A DNA stretch of 50,673 nt from Symbiodinium natans (lineage: Eukaryota; Sar; Dinophyceae; Suessiales; Symbiodiniaceae): positions 397,501 to 448,173 of the forward strand of contig CAJNDS010002834.1 of the NCBI GenBank assembly GCA_905221605.1, in the 5' to 3' direction. The translations under genes were made by a program, and so were the position numbers. Of the stretch, positions 8,859 to 18,789 are shown in pieces. Position 1 is the stretch's first letter; each line of letters opens with the position of its first letter. Below the pieces are notes generated by a model. It was not told the DNA's origin. It was given only the letters and a program-made list of their open reading frames with translations, and made no database searches.

Positions 8859-9480
8859 ACCCTTTTTTGTTTATGAGTTTTGCTTGTTTGGGCTTGTTAG
8901 AGGTTTAAACCAGTGTATTGTTTATCTTATTTCAAGGTTTTAGGGTTTTTTGGGCACCCTTTTTGTTTATGAGTTTTGTTGTTTTTGTGTTTGTAGGGTT
9001 TGGGCTTGTTTGAGGTTTAAGGATTTCTTGTTTAAAAAAGTTCTTGTTAAACTTATTTCAAGGTCTTAGGGTTTTCCGTGTTTAGGGTTTTGGGGTTTGT
9101 TACGGTTTAGGATTTTTTGTTCAGATTGGGCCTTGGTGCCCTTTTTGTTTATGGGTTTTAGGGTTTTACGTGTTTGGGGCTTTTGTTTTTTAGGGTTAGG
9201 AACTTGTGTCGAGATTGGGCCTTGGCGCCCTTTTTGTTTATGGGTTTTAGGGTTTTGCGTGATGAGGGCTTTGGGGTTTGTTAGGGTTTAGGATGTGTTG
9301 TTTAGATTGGGCCTTGGCGCCCTTTGAGTCTATGGGTTTTAGGGTTTTACGTGTGTTTTGGGTTTGTTGGGGTTTAGGATTTGTTGTTTAGGTTGGGCCT
9401 TGGCGCCCTTGTTGTCCATGGGTTCCAGGTTTTGCGTTTCTAGGGTTTGGGGTGCGTTGTTTCAGGGTTTAGGGATTTCT
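8855..9480. repeat. Tandem ~100-bp repeat with telomere-like text
   Basis: About five copies of a unit beginning TTGGGCCTTGGCGCCCTTTTT and GTTTATGGGTTTTAGGG. Copies start near 8855, 8950, 9123, 9217, 9307 and 9394. The Phe/Leu-rich ORFs 9097-9291 and 9358-9561 come from it. Confidence 0.85.
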
Positions 9481-10060
9481 TGTTTAAATGCTGTTCGGGT
9501 GCTAGGGTTTTTCAGGGTGTTTAGGTATTACTTTGTTGTTTCAGGATTTCAGGTTTTTTAGGGTGTGGGTTTCGGAGTTTAGGCTTTGAAGGGTTTAGGG
9601 TTTTGGGGGGTTTTCAGGCCTTCGAAAAGTTTGTGTGTTTAGGGTTTAGTGTGTTTTTGGGTTTTATTGTTTTAGGGTTTTGGGTTTTGAGGGTTGTCGG
9701 GTCTAGGGCTTTAGGGTTTTAGGGTTGTAAGGCTTCAGAGGGTTTAGGGTTTAGGGCCAAAGTTTAGGGTTTAGGTTTTAGGGTTTAGGGTTTAGGGTTT
9801 AGGGTTTAGGGTCTAGGGCTTTAGGGTTTTAGGGTTGCAAGGCTTCAGAGTGTGAGGTCTCGGGCCACAGCGCAGTTGTTTTTGTTTTTTTTAGGTTTCA
9901 GGGTTGAAGGTTTCGGTTTTTAGGGCTTCAGGATTTAGGATTACATGTAAGGATTAGGGCTAGTAGGGGTTAATGTTTTTAGGGTTTGAGGGATTTAGGG
10001 TTTAAGGCTTGGGGCTTGGTGTGCTGTGAGAGTTTGGGAGATGAGGGTTAAGTAATTTAG
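9480..10060 (+). repeat. Degenerate T/G-rich telomere-like stretch
   Basis: Continuous TTTAGGG variants (TTTTAGGG, TTTCAGGG), perfect units at 9775-9810. No exon seen. Confidence 0.85.
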
Positions 10061-10067
10061 GGTCCAC

Positions 10068-10106
10068 AGCAAGTCCACAAAGTCGTAGGTTGTGGCACTC
10101 TCGTTG
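10068..10106 (-). CDS. Candidate short minus exon
   Basis: TAGCCAG acceptor, then C plus NESATTYDFVDL, then a CT-GTGGACC donor. About 75% G/C third positions. A longer plus frame is also open. Confidence 0.4.
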
Positions 10107-10229
10107 CTGGCTACAACCCACCACCCCAAATATGAGTAAAAAAACCTATAGTGAAAACAGCATTTGCCACCCTAAACCCTAAACCCCAAAACCAAGCCCT
10201 AAACCCTAAACCCTAAACCCTATAAACCC

Positions 10230-10380
10230 TAAACCCTAAACCAGCCAAACCATGGAGTTAGATGATAACACTTCTCATGGTGTTGGGGTACCTCATTCCG
10301 CGGCCCACCAAGCCTTGAACGCAGACTCTCGAAGGGCTCATGCAAGCTTTCAGGGGGGTGGCAAACCCTAAGCCCTAGAA
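10230..10380. other. Exon-like island, strand unresolved
   Basis: Plus: MELDDNTSHGVGVPHSAAHQ and on for 39 codons. Minus: LHEPFESLRSRLGGPRNE between an AAAG acceptor and a GAG-GTACCC donor. Bounded by CCCTAAA (left) and TTTAGGG (right). Confidence 0.35.
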
Positions 10381-10589
10381 GCCCTAGGTTTAGGGTTTAG
10401 GGTTTAGGGTTTAGGGTTTAGGGTTTAGGCTTTAGGGTTTAGGGATTATTGTTGCACTGTCTTTAGTATGGGACCCCCCCCCCCCCTTCCCCCCCAAACA
10501 AATTTGGACCCTCTGGCAAATGGCGGGGGGGGGGGGGGGTGGGGAACCGCCCTCAGGGTCTCAAGCCTTTAGGACCTCAAGGCCTGAAG

Positions 10590-10975
10590 CTTTCCAGCCT
10601 TTAAGATTCCTGGAGCCAAGGGTCTCAGGGCCTCAAGCCTTACTGCGTAAGCCTTTAACCCTAAATTGGCACAAACCCTTAAAGAAAATTCATTCGAAAA
10701 AGACTTGGTATTATAGAGGGTAGCCAGACAAACTTACTAAAGACAGCCTGACCGGCCCGTGGGCTACCTATCGCAAAATTTGTTTGGGGCCTCGTTTCGT
10801 AATGAATTTCCATAAGGCTTTACATGGAACTGGCCGGGCTTAGATTTCTGGATTCTCCGCGCTCTGGCTCTTCTTTAAAATTCCTGGAGCCCAAGCCCCC
10901 AGCGCTTCAAGCCTTACTGCGTAAGCTCTTAACCCAAAACACAAACCCTTACAAAGAAAGTCCGGAAATCTCGTG
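10590..10975. repeat. Two copies of a ~100-bp dispersed repeat
   Basis: Near 10600 and near 10876 the text TTCCTGGAGCC...CTTCAAGCCTTACTGCGTAAG recurs, with conserved flanks including ACAAACCCTTA. The ORF 10520-10723 spans one copy and is not credible. Confidence 0.7.
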
Positions 10976-11064
10976 ATAATTGCGGGTACCCTGAACAAAC
11001 TCGGTTCACAGACTAAATTTTCGAAACTTGTGATTGTAGACCCTCCTTATACTAAAGCCAGTCC

Positions 11065-11150
11065 AACATTTTGGTTTAGAGTTTAGGGTTTAGAGTTTAG
11101 GGTTTAGGGTTTAGGGTTTAGGGTTTAGGGTTTAGGGTTTAGGGTTGAGG
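11065..11150 (+). repeat. Telomere tract, TTTAGGG
   Basis: About ten units after a few TTTAGAG variants. 11150-11280 holds no clear exon. Confidence 0.95.
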
Positions 11151-11277
11151 CCCTAGAAGCCCTAGAGGCCCTCTATATAACCCTAAAGCCTAAACCCCTC
11201 ATTCCTTGAGATTCCTACCTGGGTCCTTCCATTAACTCATCTTACTGTTTCTTTGTAGGGAATGAGGTACTGTGTAT

Positions 11278-11580
11278 AAACCCTAAACCCGAAGCCCTAA
11301 ACCCTAAACCCCAAACCCTAAACCCTAAACCCTCAACCCTAAGCCGCAAGTAAACTTAGGGAACCCCAACACCCTCCAAAGCACCAAGCTGTCAACAACC
11401 CTAAACCCTAAACCGTAAAACCCTAAAACCCTAAAATCCTAAAACCCTAAAACCCTAAAACCCTTGAACCCTAAAACCCTAAAACCCTAAAACCCCAAAA
11501 CCCTAAAGCCCTAAAACCCTAAACCCTAAACCCTAAACCCTAAAACCCTAAAACCCTAAAACCCTAAAACCCTAAACCCT
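11278..11580 (-). repeat. CCCTAAA and octamer CCCTAAAA tract
   Basis: From about 11410 to 11578 the unit is mainly the octamer CCCTAAAA, an eight-base variant, with short returns to the heptamer. Confidence 0.95.
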
Positions 11581-11586
11581 CCGCGT

Positions 11587-11650
11587 ATGGAAGGCGCCTT
11601 CTTCGTGTCGCGCAGCGACCTGCTCCAATGGGTTCCCAACCCCCTCCAGG
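11587..11650 (+). CDS. Candidate first exon, EB1-like N-terminus
   Basis: ATG at 11587 then EGAFFVSRSDLLQWVPNPLQ and a CAGG-GTGCAGG donor; about 82% of third positions are G/C. The S-R-x-D-L-L-x-W pattern resembles the start of the calponin-homology domain of EB1 microtubule plus-end proteins, where W-[IVL]-N-x-x-L follows. Here an extra Pro separates V and N, and the EB1 core (LTxVExxxxGAxYCQ) was not found. The family name is therefore a weak suggestion; the coding call is stronger. Confidence 0.45.
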
Positions 11651-12054
11651 GTGCAGGTTTCGGGGGTTTTGTGGCTTAGAGGGTTTAGGGTTTAGCTTTA
11701 GGGTTTAGGGTCTAGGGTTTAGGGTTTAGGGTTTAGGGTTTAGGGTTTAGGGTTCAGGGTGCAGGGTTCAGGGTTGTATGGTTTATATGATAAAGGTTCA
11801 TCTGGCTCAGGGTACAGTAGGGTTTAGGGTCAAGGGTGGCTTTGTAGGGTCTCAAGTTTTTCTAGGGTGTGTATGTTGGAAGGCAGGGCTTGTACGGCGT
11901 TTAGGGGCAGAAAGGGTCCAAAGCCCAGACCCCTAAACCCTAAAGAGCACACAGGAGCTAACAGCCCTGGAGTCTCCAGCCGCTCCCCCAAAACCCCACA
12001 TGTCCCCTCAACCCTAAACCGTAAACTCTCTAAACTCTGCAACTATTTAACTCA

Positions 12055-12225
12055 GCAGCTGAGTGGGCACACTTTACACCTTTTGGGATACTATAATCCC
12101 CTATAGAACTGAAAGTGTACACTTTTTTGGAGCTTATGAACTCTGCAACTAAGATTGAAGTTAATCCCCTATAGAACTGCAAGTGTACACTTTATTGGGC
12201 CTTAAGAACTGTGCAACTAAGATGT
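12055..12225. repeat. Tandem ~70-90 bp repeat, probably intronic
   Basis: Blocks CTCTGCAACTA, AATCCCCTATAGAACTG and AAGTGTACACTTT recur two to three times in order. No coding. Confidence 0.75.
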
Positions 12226-12235
12226 TAAGTAGCAG

Positions 12236-12295
12236 GTCTCACGGCTACTCGCTGGGGACTTCGCTCTGCACAGGGCGCGCTTGAACCTTCTTGGA
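12236..12295 (+). CDS. Candidate internal exon
   Basis: TAGCAG-G acceptor, exactly 20 codons (VSRLLAGDFALHRARLNLLG), GGA-GTACCC donor, phase 0 to 0. It runs directly into a CCCTAAA tract. The GDFALHRARLN pattern loosely resembles the G-x-V-A-L-x-[KR]-V-x-F segment of EB1; see 11587-11650. Confidence 0.45.
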
Positions 12296-12734
12296 GTACC
12301 CTAAACCCTAAACCCTAAACCCTAAACCCTAAACCCTAAACCCCCAAAATGATCATCCCTCTGTGATCCCAAAGGCTAACCTTTACTGGGCTTTCTTCTG
12401 GCTGGCTCTTAGGACTTGAACCTTTTGGATTTTTGTAGAAACTACAGTAAGGAGCCTAAAAGTTAAATCTTTAGGAGGACACTAGACAGCTAAGTACTAT
12501 ATGGTTGAACATTTGTTTCGGGGGGGGGGGGGTTATGCAAAACCTAGATCAGATCCAGCTTGCTTTTCCTCAGAAGGTGTATAGACAACTCCTCACACCC
12601 TACAATCCAACCCCCCCCAAAAAAAAAACAATATATATATATATATACATATGTACATATACAAACCCTCAACTGTAGAATGAACCTGGTAAGACCTAGA
12701 AGTCCTAAAGCAAACCCCTAAACCGTCAGCCCTA

Positions 12735-12904
12735 TTTGGGGTTTAGGGTTTAGGGTCTAGGGTCTAGGGTTTAGGGTTTAGGGTTTAGGGTTTAGGGTTT
12801 AGGGTCAGGATGTCTCCGTCTTGCGTCCTTTTGCCCGCAGCTGCCTGAACTCAGACATGGCTGTCAGAGGAGAAGCGCTACCCTGGTGCCCTAAACCCTA
12901 AACC

Positions 12905-12936
<32 letters not shown>

Positions 12937-12995
12937 ACCCTAAACCCTAAACCCTAAACTCTAAACCCTAAACCCTAAACCCTAAACCCTAAAGA
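12735..12995. repeat. TTTAGGG tract, island, CCCTAAA/CCCTCAA tract
   Basis: TTTAGGG 12735-12808 and CCCTAAA with CCCTCAA variants 12890-12995. The island between has acceptor TTTTGCCCGCAG at 12840 and reads CLNSDMAVRGEALPW up to a TG-GTGCCC donor on the plus strand; a plausible exon. Confidence 0.6.
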
Positions 12996-13119
12996 CAAGC
13001 AGGGCTTAGGGCTTGGGGTTGAGGGTCGAAACGGTCTAGGGTTTAGGGTTTAGGGGCAGAGGCTTCTCCACCAGTTTGGGAACTTGAAAGCCCGTGTAGA
13101 CCCCAGCAGTCCTTGCAGA

Positions 13120-13331
13120 ACCCTGAACCCTCCCACAACGACCACTTGCCTAAGAACTCCCCAAAGTACAAGATCATAGTCCCTATAGTACCCTTATAAG
13201 AAAGATTGTGGCCACTCCTCCCACAACTACTATTTGCTTAAGAACCCCTCAAAAGTACAAGATCAGAGTCCCGATACTGCGCTCATAAGAAAGATTGTGT
13301 ATTACTTTTGGGGGACTCTTGGAGCAAATAG
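13120..13331. repeat. Hairpin element family C, duplicated
   Basis: Two tandem ~90-bp copies share CCACAAC, ACTTGCCTAAGAACTCCCC or ACTATTTGCTTAAGAACCCC, AAAGTACAAGATCA and CTTATAAGAAAGATTGTG; the right end GGGGGACTCTTGGAGCAAATAG is the inverse of the left. A related palindrome is at 35455-35580. It ends in the AG used as acceptor of the next exon. Confidence 0.75.
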
Positions 13332-13452
13332 CGGAGAAGGCAAAGAAGAACAGGGCGCGGCCGCTGAGATGTTGCCCTCGCTGCTGGCCGATGGGCTCAT
13401 CCGCCCCGGGCGAGGGCCCGGCGCAGTCCAATGGCGGAGGCTGCATTGCTTG
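13332..13452 (+). CDS. Internal exon of unknown gene
   Basis: AAATAG acceptor, C plus 40 codons: GEGKEEQGAAAEMLPSLLAD, then GLIRPGRGPGAVQWRRLHCL, then donor G-GTACAGG. About 82% of third positions are G/C from the middle on. It ends in phase 0 and joins in frame to 13541-13602 across an 88-bp intron made mostly of telomere repeats. Product not recognised. Confidence 0.6.
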
Positions 13453-13540
13453 GTACAGGCCTTAAAGCCTAGACCCTAAACTCTGAGCCCCAAACCCTAA
13501 GCCCTAAGCCATAAACCCTAAACCCTAAACCCTGCACAAG
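13453..13540 (+). other. Intron made mostly of CCCTAAA-type repeats
   Basis: 88 bp, begins GTACAGG, ends GCACAAG. The middle is a run of CCCTAAA with CCCTAAG, CCCCAAA and variants covering most of its length. Flanking exons agree in phase (0/0) and composition. Confidence 0.55.
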
Positions 13541-13602
13541 AGGCCTCCACCTCCGTCTCGATCTTCCCTCTCGGACGCCGTCCCGAACGCGCTTCAGGCT
13601 CG
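13541..13602 (+). CDS. Internal exon following 13332-13452
   Basis: Reads RPPPPSRSSLSDAVPNALQA plus two bases, then CG-GTGATTT donor. The last eleven codons are almost all G/C-ending. A next exon could be 13900-13928 (one base plus NYGGFSVFP), which is phase-compatible. Confidence 0.5.
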
Positions 13603-13754
13603 GTGATTTGGGGTGCATGGTTCTTGTGGTTTGGGGTTTAGGGTTTGGCGGGGCATGGGGGGTTGAGGGTGTATGTTTCGGCGCAGGGTTTATAGGGCTT
13701 AGACTACGGTTTCTACAGGTTTTAGGTGTTTCGAGGGTTGTAATGACTATGACC

Positions 13755-13875
13755 GAGAGTAGGCCCTTATTTTTTTTTGAGCGGGGGGGGGAGGGTGTTT
13801 ATGTTCGATTCCAAGCGCCCCCTTCAAACCAAAAAGGGCACCCTTTTTATTCCTGGTTACTCTTGGGTCTAGATA
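13755..13875. repeat. Hairpin element family B
   Basis: GAGTAGGCCCTTATT, T-run, G-run, then CAAAAAGGGCACCCTTTTT and CCTGGTTACTCTTGGG; same order as at 18085-18180. Confidence 0.65.
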
Positions 13876-14142
13876 GGGGCGTATGGGGTTCGGGTTCAGG
13901 AACTATGGAGGCTTCAGCGTGTTTCCAGGTGTATAGGAATCCTGGCGTCAGGCTTTACAGCGAGCTTGGGGATTAGGAAGTTGGGCTCACAGGTCCTTCA
14001 ACCATAAATCTGAACCCTCATTGTGTAATCAGGAAGTTCCCCTTATCGGCGACGTTGAGTTTTTCAACCCCTAAGCCCTAAACCCTAAACCCTAAGAGTC
14101 GTTTCAGGGTTTGGTGGATTTGGGCTCTCTAGAGGTTCATCC

Positions 14143-14400
14143 CAGGCCCCCCCCCCCCCCCTCCCCCCCCCCCCCCCCCCATCCACCCCCTCCACCCCAC
14201 GCCCAAACAAACTCTCATAAACCCTAAACCCAAAACCCTATAAACCCTAAACCCTAAACCCTAAACCCTAGACCCTAAACCCTAAACCCTAAACCCTAAA
14301 CCCTAAACTCTAGGCTTGGGGTGTGGTTGGGGTGGATGGATTTGGACCATCCCTACATCCATCGAAAGCCCTCATTCTAGACCCTAAACCCTAAACCCTG
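14143..14400. repeat. Poly-C run and CCCTAAA tract
   Basis: C-run 14148-14180, then CCCTAAA with variants 14215-14310 and 14380-14400. No exon. Confidence 0.9.
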
Positions 14401-14491
14401 CTAAGCCCCACTAAACCCTGCCCTGCTAAACGGGGTTTAGGGGTTTTTGGTTTAGGATTTGGGGTTTAAAGTTGCCCTAAGCCCTTGCAAG

Positions 14492-14570
14492 GCGCCTCCT
14501 TTTATTGCCCTCGCCACGGCCGCTGCCGTCACGGCCCGAAGCCGCGTGGTTGGGTGCTCGGCCACATGAT
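14492..14570 (+). CDS. Candidate internal exon, two frames open
   Basis: Acceptor CTTGCAAG-G and donor GAT-GTAGGG. One frame reads APPFIALATAAAVTARSRVV but meets TGA just before the donor; another reads ASFYCPRHGRCRHGPKPRGW and is open throughout with about 75% G/C third positions. Confidence 0.4.
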
Positions 14571-14924
14571 GTAGGGTTTAGGCTTTAGGGTTTAGGGTAA
14601 ACCGGATGGGGAACGGACGGGCTTCCAAAATGCGCGCATCCCCCTCCCTCCCCCAAGGAAGACATACAAGACGACAAGAAAACATAGGGCTTGTCCAAAA
14701 GCATCACCCACTAGTGAAACCAGCGCACGTGTCGCTGCGTGTTAGTAACCGTGTTAGAGGGTATACTGGGTTCCTTCAGGTGCAGTCTGCAGGGTGCCCA
14801 GACTTTGGAATAACGGCTCACAGAGGACCCCCCCCCAGTTTTCGAAGTTTAGGGCACCATGATGGTTGAGCGTTTGAGGGCTTGTAGGGCGGCATGAGTT
14901 AGAGTTGGTTCGCTGGGATTCTAA

Positions 14925-15125
14925 ACCCTTAACCCTCAACCCTAAACCCTAAACCCTAAACCCTAAACCCCTAAACCCTAAACCCCGGAGTCCCCAACCT
15001 GGTCGTTGCCCCACCCTACTCTACGTGGGGATGCTCGCCCTACTTAGCACCCCTAAACACCTATTTAGGGTTTAGGGTTTAGGGGGTTTAGGGTTTAGGG
15101 TTTAGGGTTTAGGGTTTAGGGTTGT
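14925..15125. repeat. CCCTAAA tract, short island, TTTAGGG tract
   Basis: Inverted pair of tracts around an island of about 75 bp (14990-15062) with no clear exon. Confidence 0.85.
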
Positions 15126-15129
15126 TGGT

Positions 15130-15960
15130 CCAAGGCTCCCTTATAAAGTAACCAACCAAAAAAAGGGTGCCCTTATTATAAGGTGGTTGCTGGGCTACCC
15201 AGACCTGAAACCCCAAAAGCCCCAAGATGCAGCTACGCAGTGCTCCGACGCCCAAGAGCCCCTGGAAAAACTTGAAAACCAAGAGGTTTTTTTAAGGCAT
15301 GAGTCCCTGGGTTACGCTGGTCTAAGCCCTGCTGAACCGCTTCATGAGGGGATTTCAGCCCTTTAGTCCCTGCACCTCCTTCCCGAAACCCGATGCCCCT
15401 TAAATAGCAGGTTTAAGTTACGTACTTTTAGCCAATAGTTGAACTTTAGACTTGTGGGGGTTTCCTTTGTTTAGTAGGAATGGTAAAGTTTAAGCTTTTT
15501 TCCCTTGGTTATTGGAGAAGTAAGTCTACATGGTACCCAAACCTTAGACAAAAACCGCCTAAACCCTAAACCTCAATTAAGGGACATTGGGGTCTCTGGG
15601 TGAGGCGATGAGGGCCGGATTCAAATCACTGCCGGTAACCGAAGGCTCGAGATTTTAGGATTATGAAAGGGTTGTTTTAAGTGTTATCCAGGTTTGGGGA
15701 GATTAGGGTTCAGGGTTTCAGGTTTAGGGCTTCGGGCTTAGGGTTTAGGGCAGGGTTTACGCGTACGTTTTAGGGTTTGTTTAAGGGGTTTAGAGTTGGG
15801 CAGGGGCCATATCTGTGCTCAAATAGTCTCAGCAATACAAGCTGAATCTCAAATCTGATATCTGGGTTGTACGGGGGTCCCTGCATGAAGTCTCTCAAGG
15901 GGCCCGAAACCCTGAACCCTAAAGCTGTTGTTTTAGGCGAAGGGCTTGGACACATCCTTT
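15130..15960. other. No firm gene; family B relic near 15130-15200
   Basis: CCAAAAAAAGGGTGCCCTTATT and GGTTGCTGGG match hairpin family B. The rest has scattered decayed repeats; ORF 15770-15955 lacks support. Confidence 0.5.
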
Positions 15961-16490
15961 TCTTGCGGAACTCACCCGAAAGTGCACAGAATCTGGTTGG
16001 GCCCTAGCCCCCCCCCCCCCCAGCCCATGACTTGAAGGTTGGGTAGCTACGAGTAGGAATTAGGGTTAAAACTAGGATTGAGGGTGTGGGTTGAGGCTGG
16101 GTTGAGGGTGTGGGGTTAACTCCTTGTCAGGTTACAACTGCCTGCAATAGTTGCCAAATCTGTGCACCTAACCCTATAAACCCTAAGCCCCAACCTTAAA
16201 CCCTATATAAACCCGAACTCTAAACCACAAAGACACTACATAGAACCATAGTCACTGGAAGAGTCCCTATAAGCTGGGTTTTGGAGTACTGTACTTTAAT
16301 ACTTTTTTTGGTTCTGGGTTCCTATGATAGCTACTTATACCTAAGAAGTATATACTTTTTGCCAGGGTCTACTCCAAAGGTAGGTAAACCACCTGAACCC
16401 CCAAAACGTGTTCGTGCTCCTGGAGGCACTCCGGGACTTGACGCCTAGACCCCGGACCCCACCTGAAGTCCAACACCTGGGTTTAGGTTG
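15960..16490. other. No gene seen; short decayed repeats
   Basis: Poly-C run near 16008-16021, GGGTTGAGGGTGTGG repeats near 16080-16115 and scattered CCCTAAA. No frame with coding composition. Confidence 0.5.
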
Positions 16491-16494
16491 TATA

Positions 16495-16785
16495 GGGTTT
16501 AGGGTTTAGGGTTTAGGGTTTAGGGTTTAGGGTTTAGGGTTTAGGGTTTAGGGGCTGAAGCCCAGGGTTTCCTTTGGATTTTGGGTTTAGGGCAAACTTG
16601 GAGTCTCACGAGTAGATACAGTTGGGGCTACAAGCAGGGGGGCACCTGTGGCTAAGGTTTAGGGTTTAGGGTTTAGGGTTTAGGGTTTAGGGTTTAGGGT
16701 TTAGGGTTTAGGGTTTAGGGTTTAGGGTTTTACGGTTTAGGGTTTAGGGTTTAGGGTTTAGGGTTTAGGGTTTAGGGTTTAGCTA
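16495..16785 (+). repeat. Two long TTTAGGG tracts
   Basis: 16495-16552 and 16655-16782, the second with about eighteen units and one TTTTACGG interruption. Confidence 0.97.
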
Positions 16786-16977
16786 AAACTACCCTGGAAC
16801 CTTGGGCCCTAAACCGGCTCAGGGTCTAGGGGTTTGCGTTTTGGCTTTGAACTCTATGAACCCTAAACCCGAAACCCGAAACCCGAAACCCTAAACCCTA
16901 AACCCTAAACCCTCGGAAGCCTCAAATCCTAAGTCGACAGCAGGTGACGCGAAGCGCTCACCCTTCTGTTTCTCGAG

Positions 16978-17072
16978 CATGGCCAAGCACGGACGCCAAG
17001 ATGAAGACCAACTTCCCAAAATTGGGAAGAGGGCTGTTGGGGCTTGTGGTTTCAGGGGGCATAGTGGTTGGG
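16978..17072 (+). CDS. Internal exon ending at a telomere-type donor
   Basis: Pyrimidine-rich acceptor CTGTTTCTCGAG, two bases plus 31 codons: WPSTDAKMKTNFPKLGRGLL then GLVVSGGIVVG, then GGG-GTTTAGGG, so the 5' splice site is itself a telomere heptamer. The first 13 codons are about 85% G/C-ending. CCCTAAA lies upstream (16860-16915). The C-terminal half is hydrophobic. Product unknown. Confidence 0.5.
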
Positions 17073-17179
17073 GTTTAGGGATGTAAGGGCTTAGGGTTGA
17101 GGCTTGTAGGGCTTAGGCTCGGCATCATAAGTTACAGGGGTTTTGGAGTTCGGGCTTGCCTTTCAGAATTATGGCCAGT

Positions 17180-17270
17180 CCCCCCTTCCCCCCCCCCCCC
17201 CCCCCCCTCCAGATAGGTTTTGCGAATTCAGGATTCAGGATACCCGTATATACCCTGAATTAACCCTAAA
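17180..17270. other. Poly-C run, no gene
   Basis: Mixed C-runs 17182-17208 followed by short decayed repeats. Confidence 0.7.
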
Positions 17271-17428
17271 CCCCTGAACCCTGAGCTGCCCTTTTCGAGA
17301 CCCAGCCCTCAGGCCTGACACAGCAGCCTAGGAGGAGGAATTCTTGAGAGCTGAGGTTGCGAGAAGCCCTCAACCTTGACCTTGCATACTCAAAATGCTA
17401 TCCAGCCTTCTTTGTTCAAGTGCGAAGC

Positions 17429-17487
17429 TCAGTTCATCCTGCCGTAGCCCCCCTCGCCCTCCATTAGGTCTTGCAGGGCCAACCATT
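17429..17487 (-). CDS. Candidate terminal exon (minus strand)
   Basis: Acceptor CAAAAG at 17489-17488, two bases, then WLALQDLMEGEGGYGRMN and TGA. About 89% of third positions are G/C. The longer minus ORFs overlapping it (17370-17708) are in other frames and poorer. Confidence 0.45.
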
Positions 17488-17734
17488 CTTTTGATGTTAA
17501 GTGTTTGCCAAGGACGGTGGGACAAACCCACAACCCCTGAATCCCAAAGCCCAAAACCCCAAACGCTAAGAACCCTAAGCACCCTGAGAGCCCTAAAAAC
17601 AACCCAAAAACCACCAGCCTCCAAAATGCCATACTGTCCCAAACAATCAATCAATGAATGCTTGAAACAAAGTACACCTGGAGCAAGAACAAAGTAAACC
17701 TGCACCAAGAGGTAGGCACGGGGTTACCACACAC

Positions 17735-17935
17735 ACATATATATATATATATATATTATACATATATATGTATAAGAGGTAATGTGTAACTGTTGTATTA
17801 CATGACATGAATTTTACAATTAGTATTTTTACATACGCAGCACATATATATTTATATATGTATACATATATATATATATATGTATTTATATTTATATTTA
17901 TATTTATGTCTATATTTATATTTATGTTGATACGT
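17735..17935. repeat. AT-rich microsatellite (TA, TATATG, TTATATT)
   Basis: ACACATATAT, TATATTTATATT and related units. The minus ORF 17647-17976 crossing it is spurious. Confidence 0.95.
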
Positions 17936-17950
17936 ATTTTATCCTCCAAG

Positions 17951-18015
17951 CACTCAGTTGGCTGGCGCCGGGGCATCTGATGGTTGGTCGCTATCCACTG
18001 CTGGAGAGCCAGAAG
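17951..18015 (+). CDS. Internal exon of unknown gene
   Basis: Acceptor TATTTTATCCTCCAAG, two bases plus 21 codons: LSWLAPGHLMVGRYPLLESQ then K, donor AAG-GTACGC. About 71% G/C third positions. Downstream the intron starts with TTTAGGG repeats. Confidence 0.5.
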
Positions 18016-18024
18016 GTACGCTGC

Positions 18025-18070
18025 GCCGAAGGGTTTAGGGTTTAGGGTTTAGGGTTTAGGGTTTAGGGTT
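18025..18070 (+). repeat. TTTAGGG tract in putative intron
   Basis: Six units directly after the donor region of exon 17951-18015. Confidence 0.9.
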
Positions 18071-18084
18071 GCTAGGATGCCCAG

Positions 18085-18180
18085 TAGTGCCCTTATTCCC
18101 TTTTTTGGGGGGTTTAGGCTCCCTTATAAACCCCTTTAAGCAAAAAGGGCGCCCTTTTTAAGCCTAGGTTACTGGGCAGC
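18085..18180. repeat. Hairpin element family B, best copy
   Basis: GCCCAGTAGTGCCCTTATT, T-run, G-run, TTTAGGCTCCCTTATAAACC, then AAAAAGGGCGCCCTTTTT and AGCCTAGGTTACTGGGC. The ends are inverse of each other. Relatives: 5430, 6375, 8065, 13755, 15130, 38520. Confidence 0.75.
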
Positions 18181-18494
18181 CTAGAGGTTAACCCAAAGCC
18201 CGAAATCCTAAACCCTGACTCTCAATCAAGCCTCTTGTGCCCTTGTGGGGTTTCTGTGGTCCATTAAGGCTTGTCCCTGCTTCGTGTCTGGGCGTAGGGC
18301 CAGTGTAGGGTTCAGGGTTTAGGGTTGATACTATGGGCATTCAGACATGTTTCGGGCATGGGGATCTCTAAATCCCGTCCCAAACAAGATATACTTGCCG
18401 CCAGCTTAGTTGGAGACAAGTTGCAAACCAGGCCTCACAAAGTGCAAGTAGCACCCTTCAACCCTAAACCCCTTCCCCCTCTTTCAACCCTCCC

Positions 18495-18720
18495 TAAACC
18501 CTAAACCCTAAACCCTAAACCCTAAACCCTAAACCCTATGTCCCAGGGCAGTTTTGTGCTTTCTCGTCTTAGGGGCCTGCGGCCTCGAAACCCTACACGG
18601 CAGGCCCTTGGCATACTTTGCATCTTTTTAAATGGTAGCTTACCTGTCGTTCAGAGGGAAATAGCCCTAAACCCTAAACCCTAAACCCTCTACGTACCCT
18701 AAACCCTAAACCCTAAACCC
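18495..18720 (-). repeat. CCCTAAA tracts
   Basis: 18495-18538, 18664-18690 and 18698-18722. The last leads directly into the acceptor of exon 18726. Confidence 0.95.
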
Positions 18721-18725
18721 TGAAG

Positions 18726-18789
18726 AGCCTCCGGCTCGCATGCGGCCGAGGAGAAATGTCTGAAGCATCTCCGGCGACTGGTTTCGGAG
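18726..18789 (+). CDS. Internal exon with duplicated 3' boundary
   Basis: Acceptor CCCTGAAG, one base plus 21 codons: ASGSHAAEEKCLKHLRRLVS then E, donor GAG-GTCGGC. Lys/Arg/Glu-rich helix. Joins in phase 0 to 18902-18953. Confidence 0.55.

Noticed and set aside
8855-9561. Phe/Leu-rich membrane-like ORFs
   Set aside because: Translation of the ~100-bp tandem repeat of T/G-rich text.
17395-17708. 112-residue minus ORF and 100-residue plus ORF
   Set aside because: They cross repeat-like text and have poor third-position composition; only 17429-17487 minus is kept.
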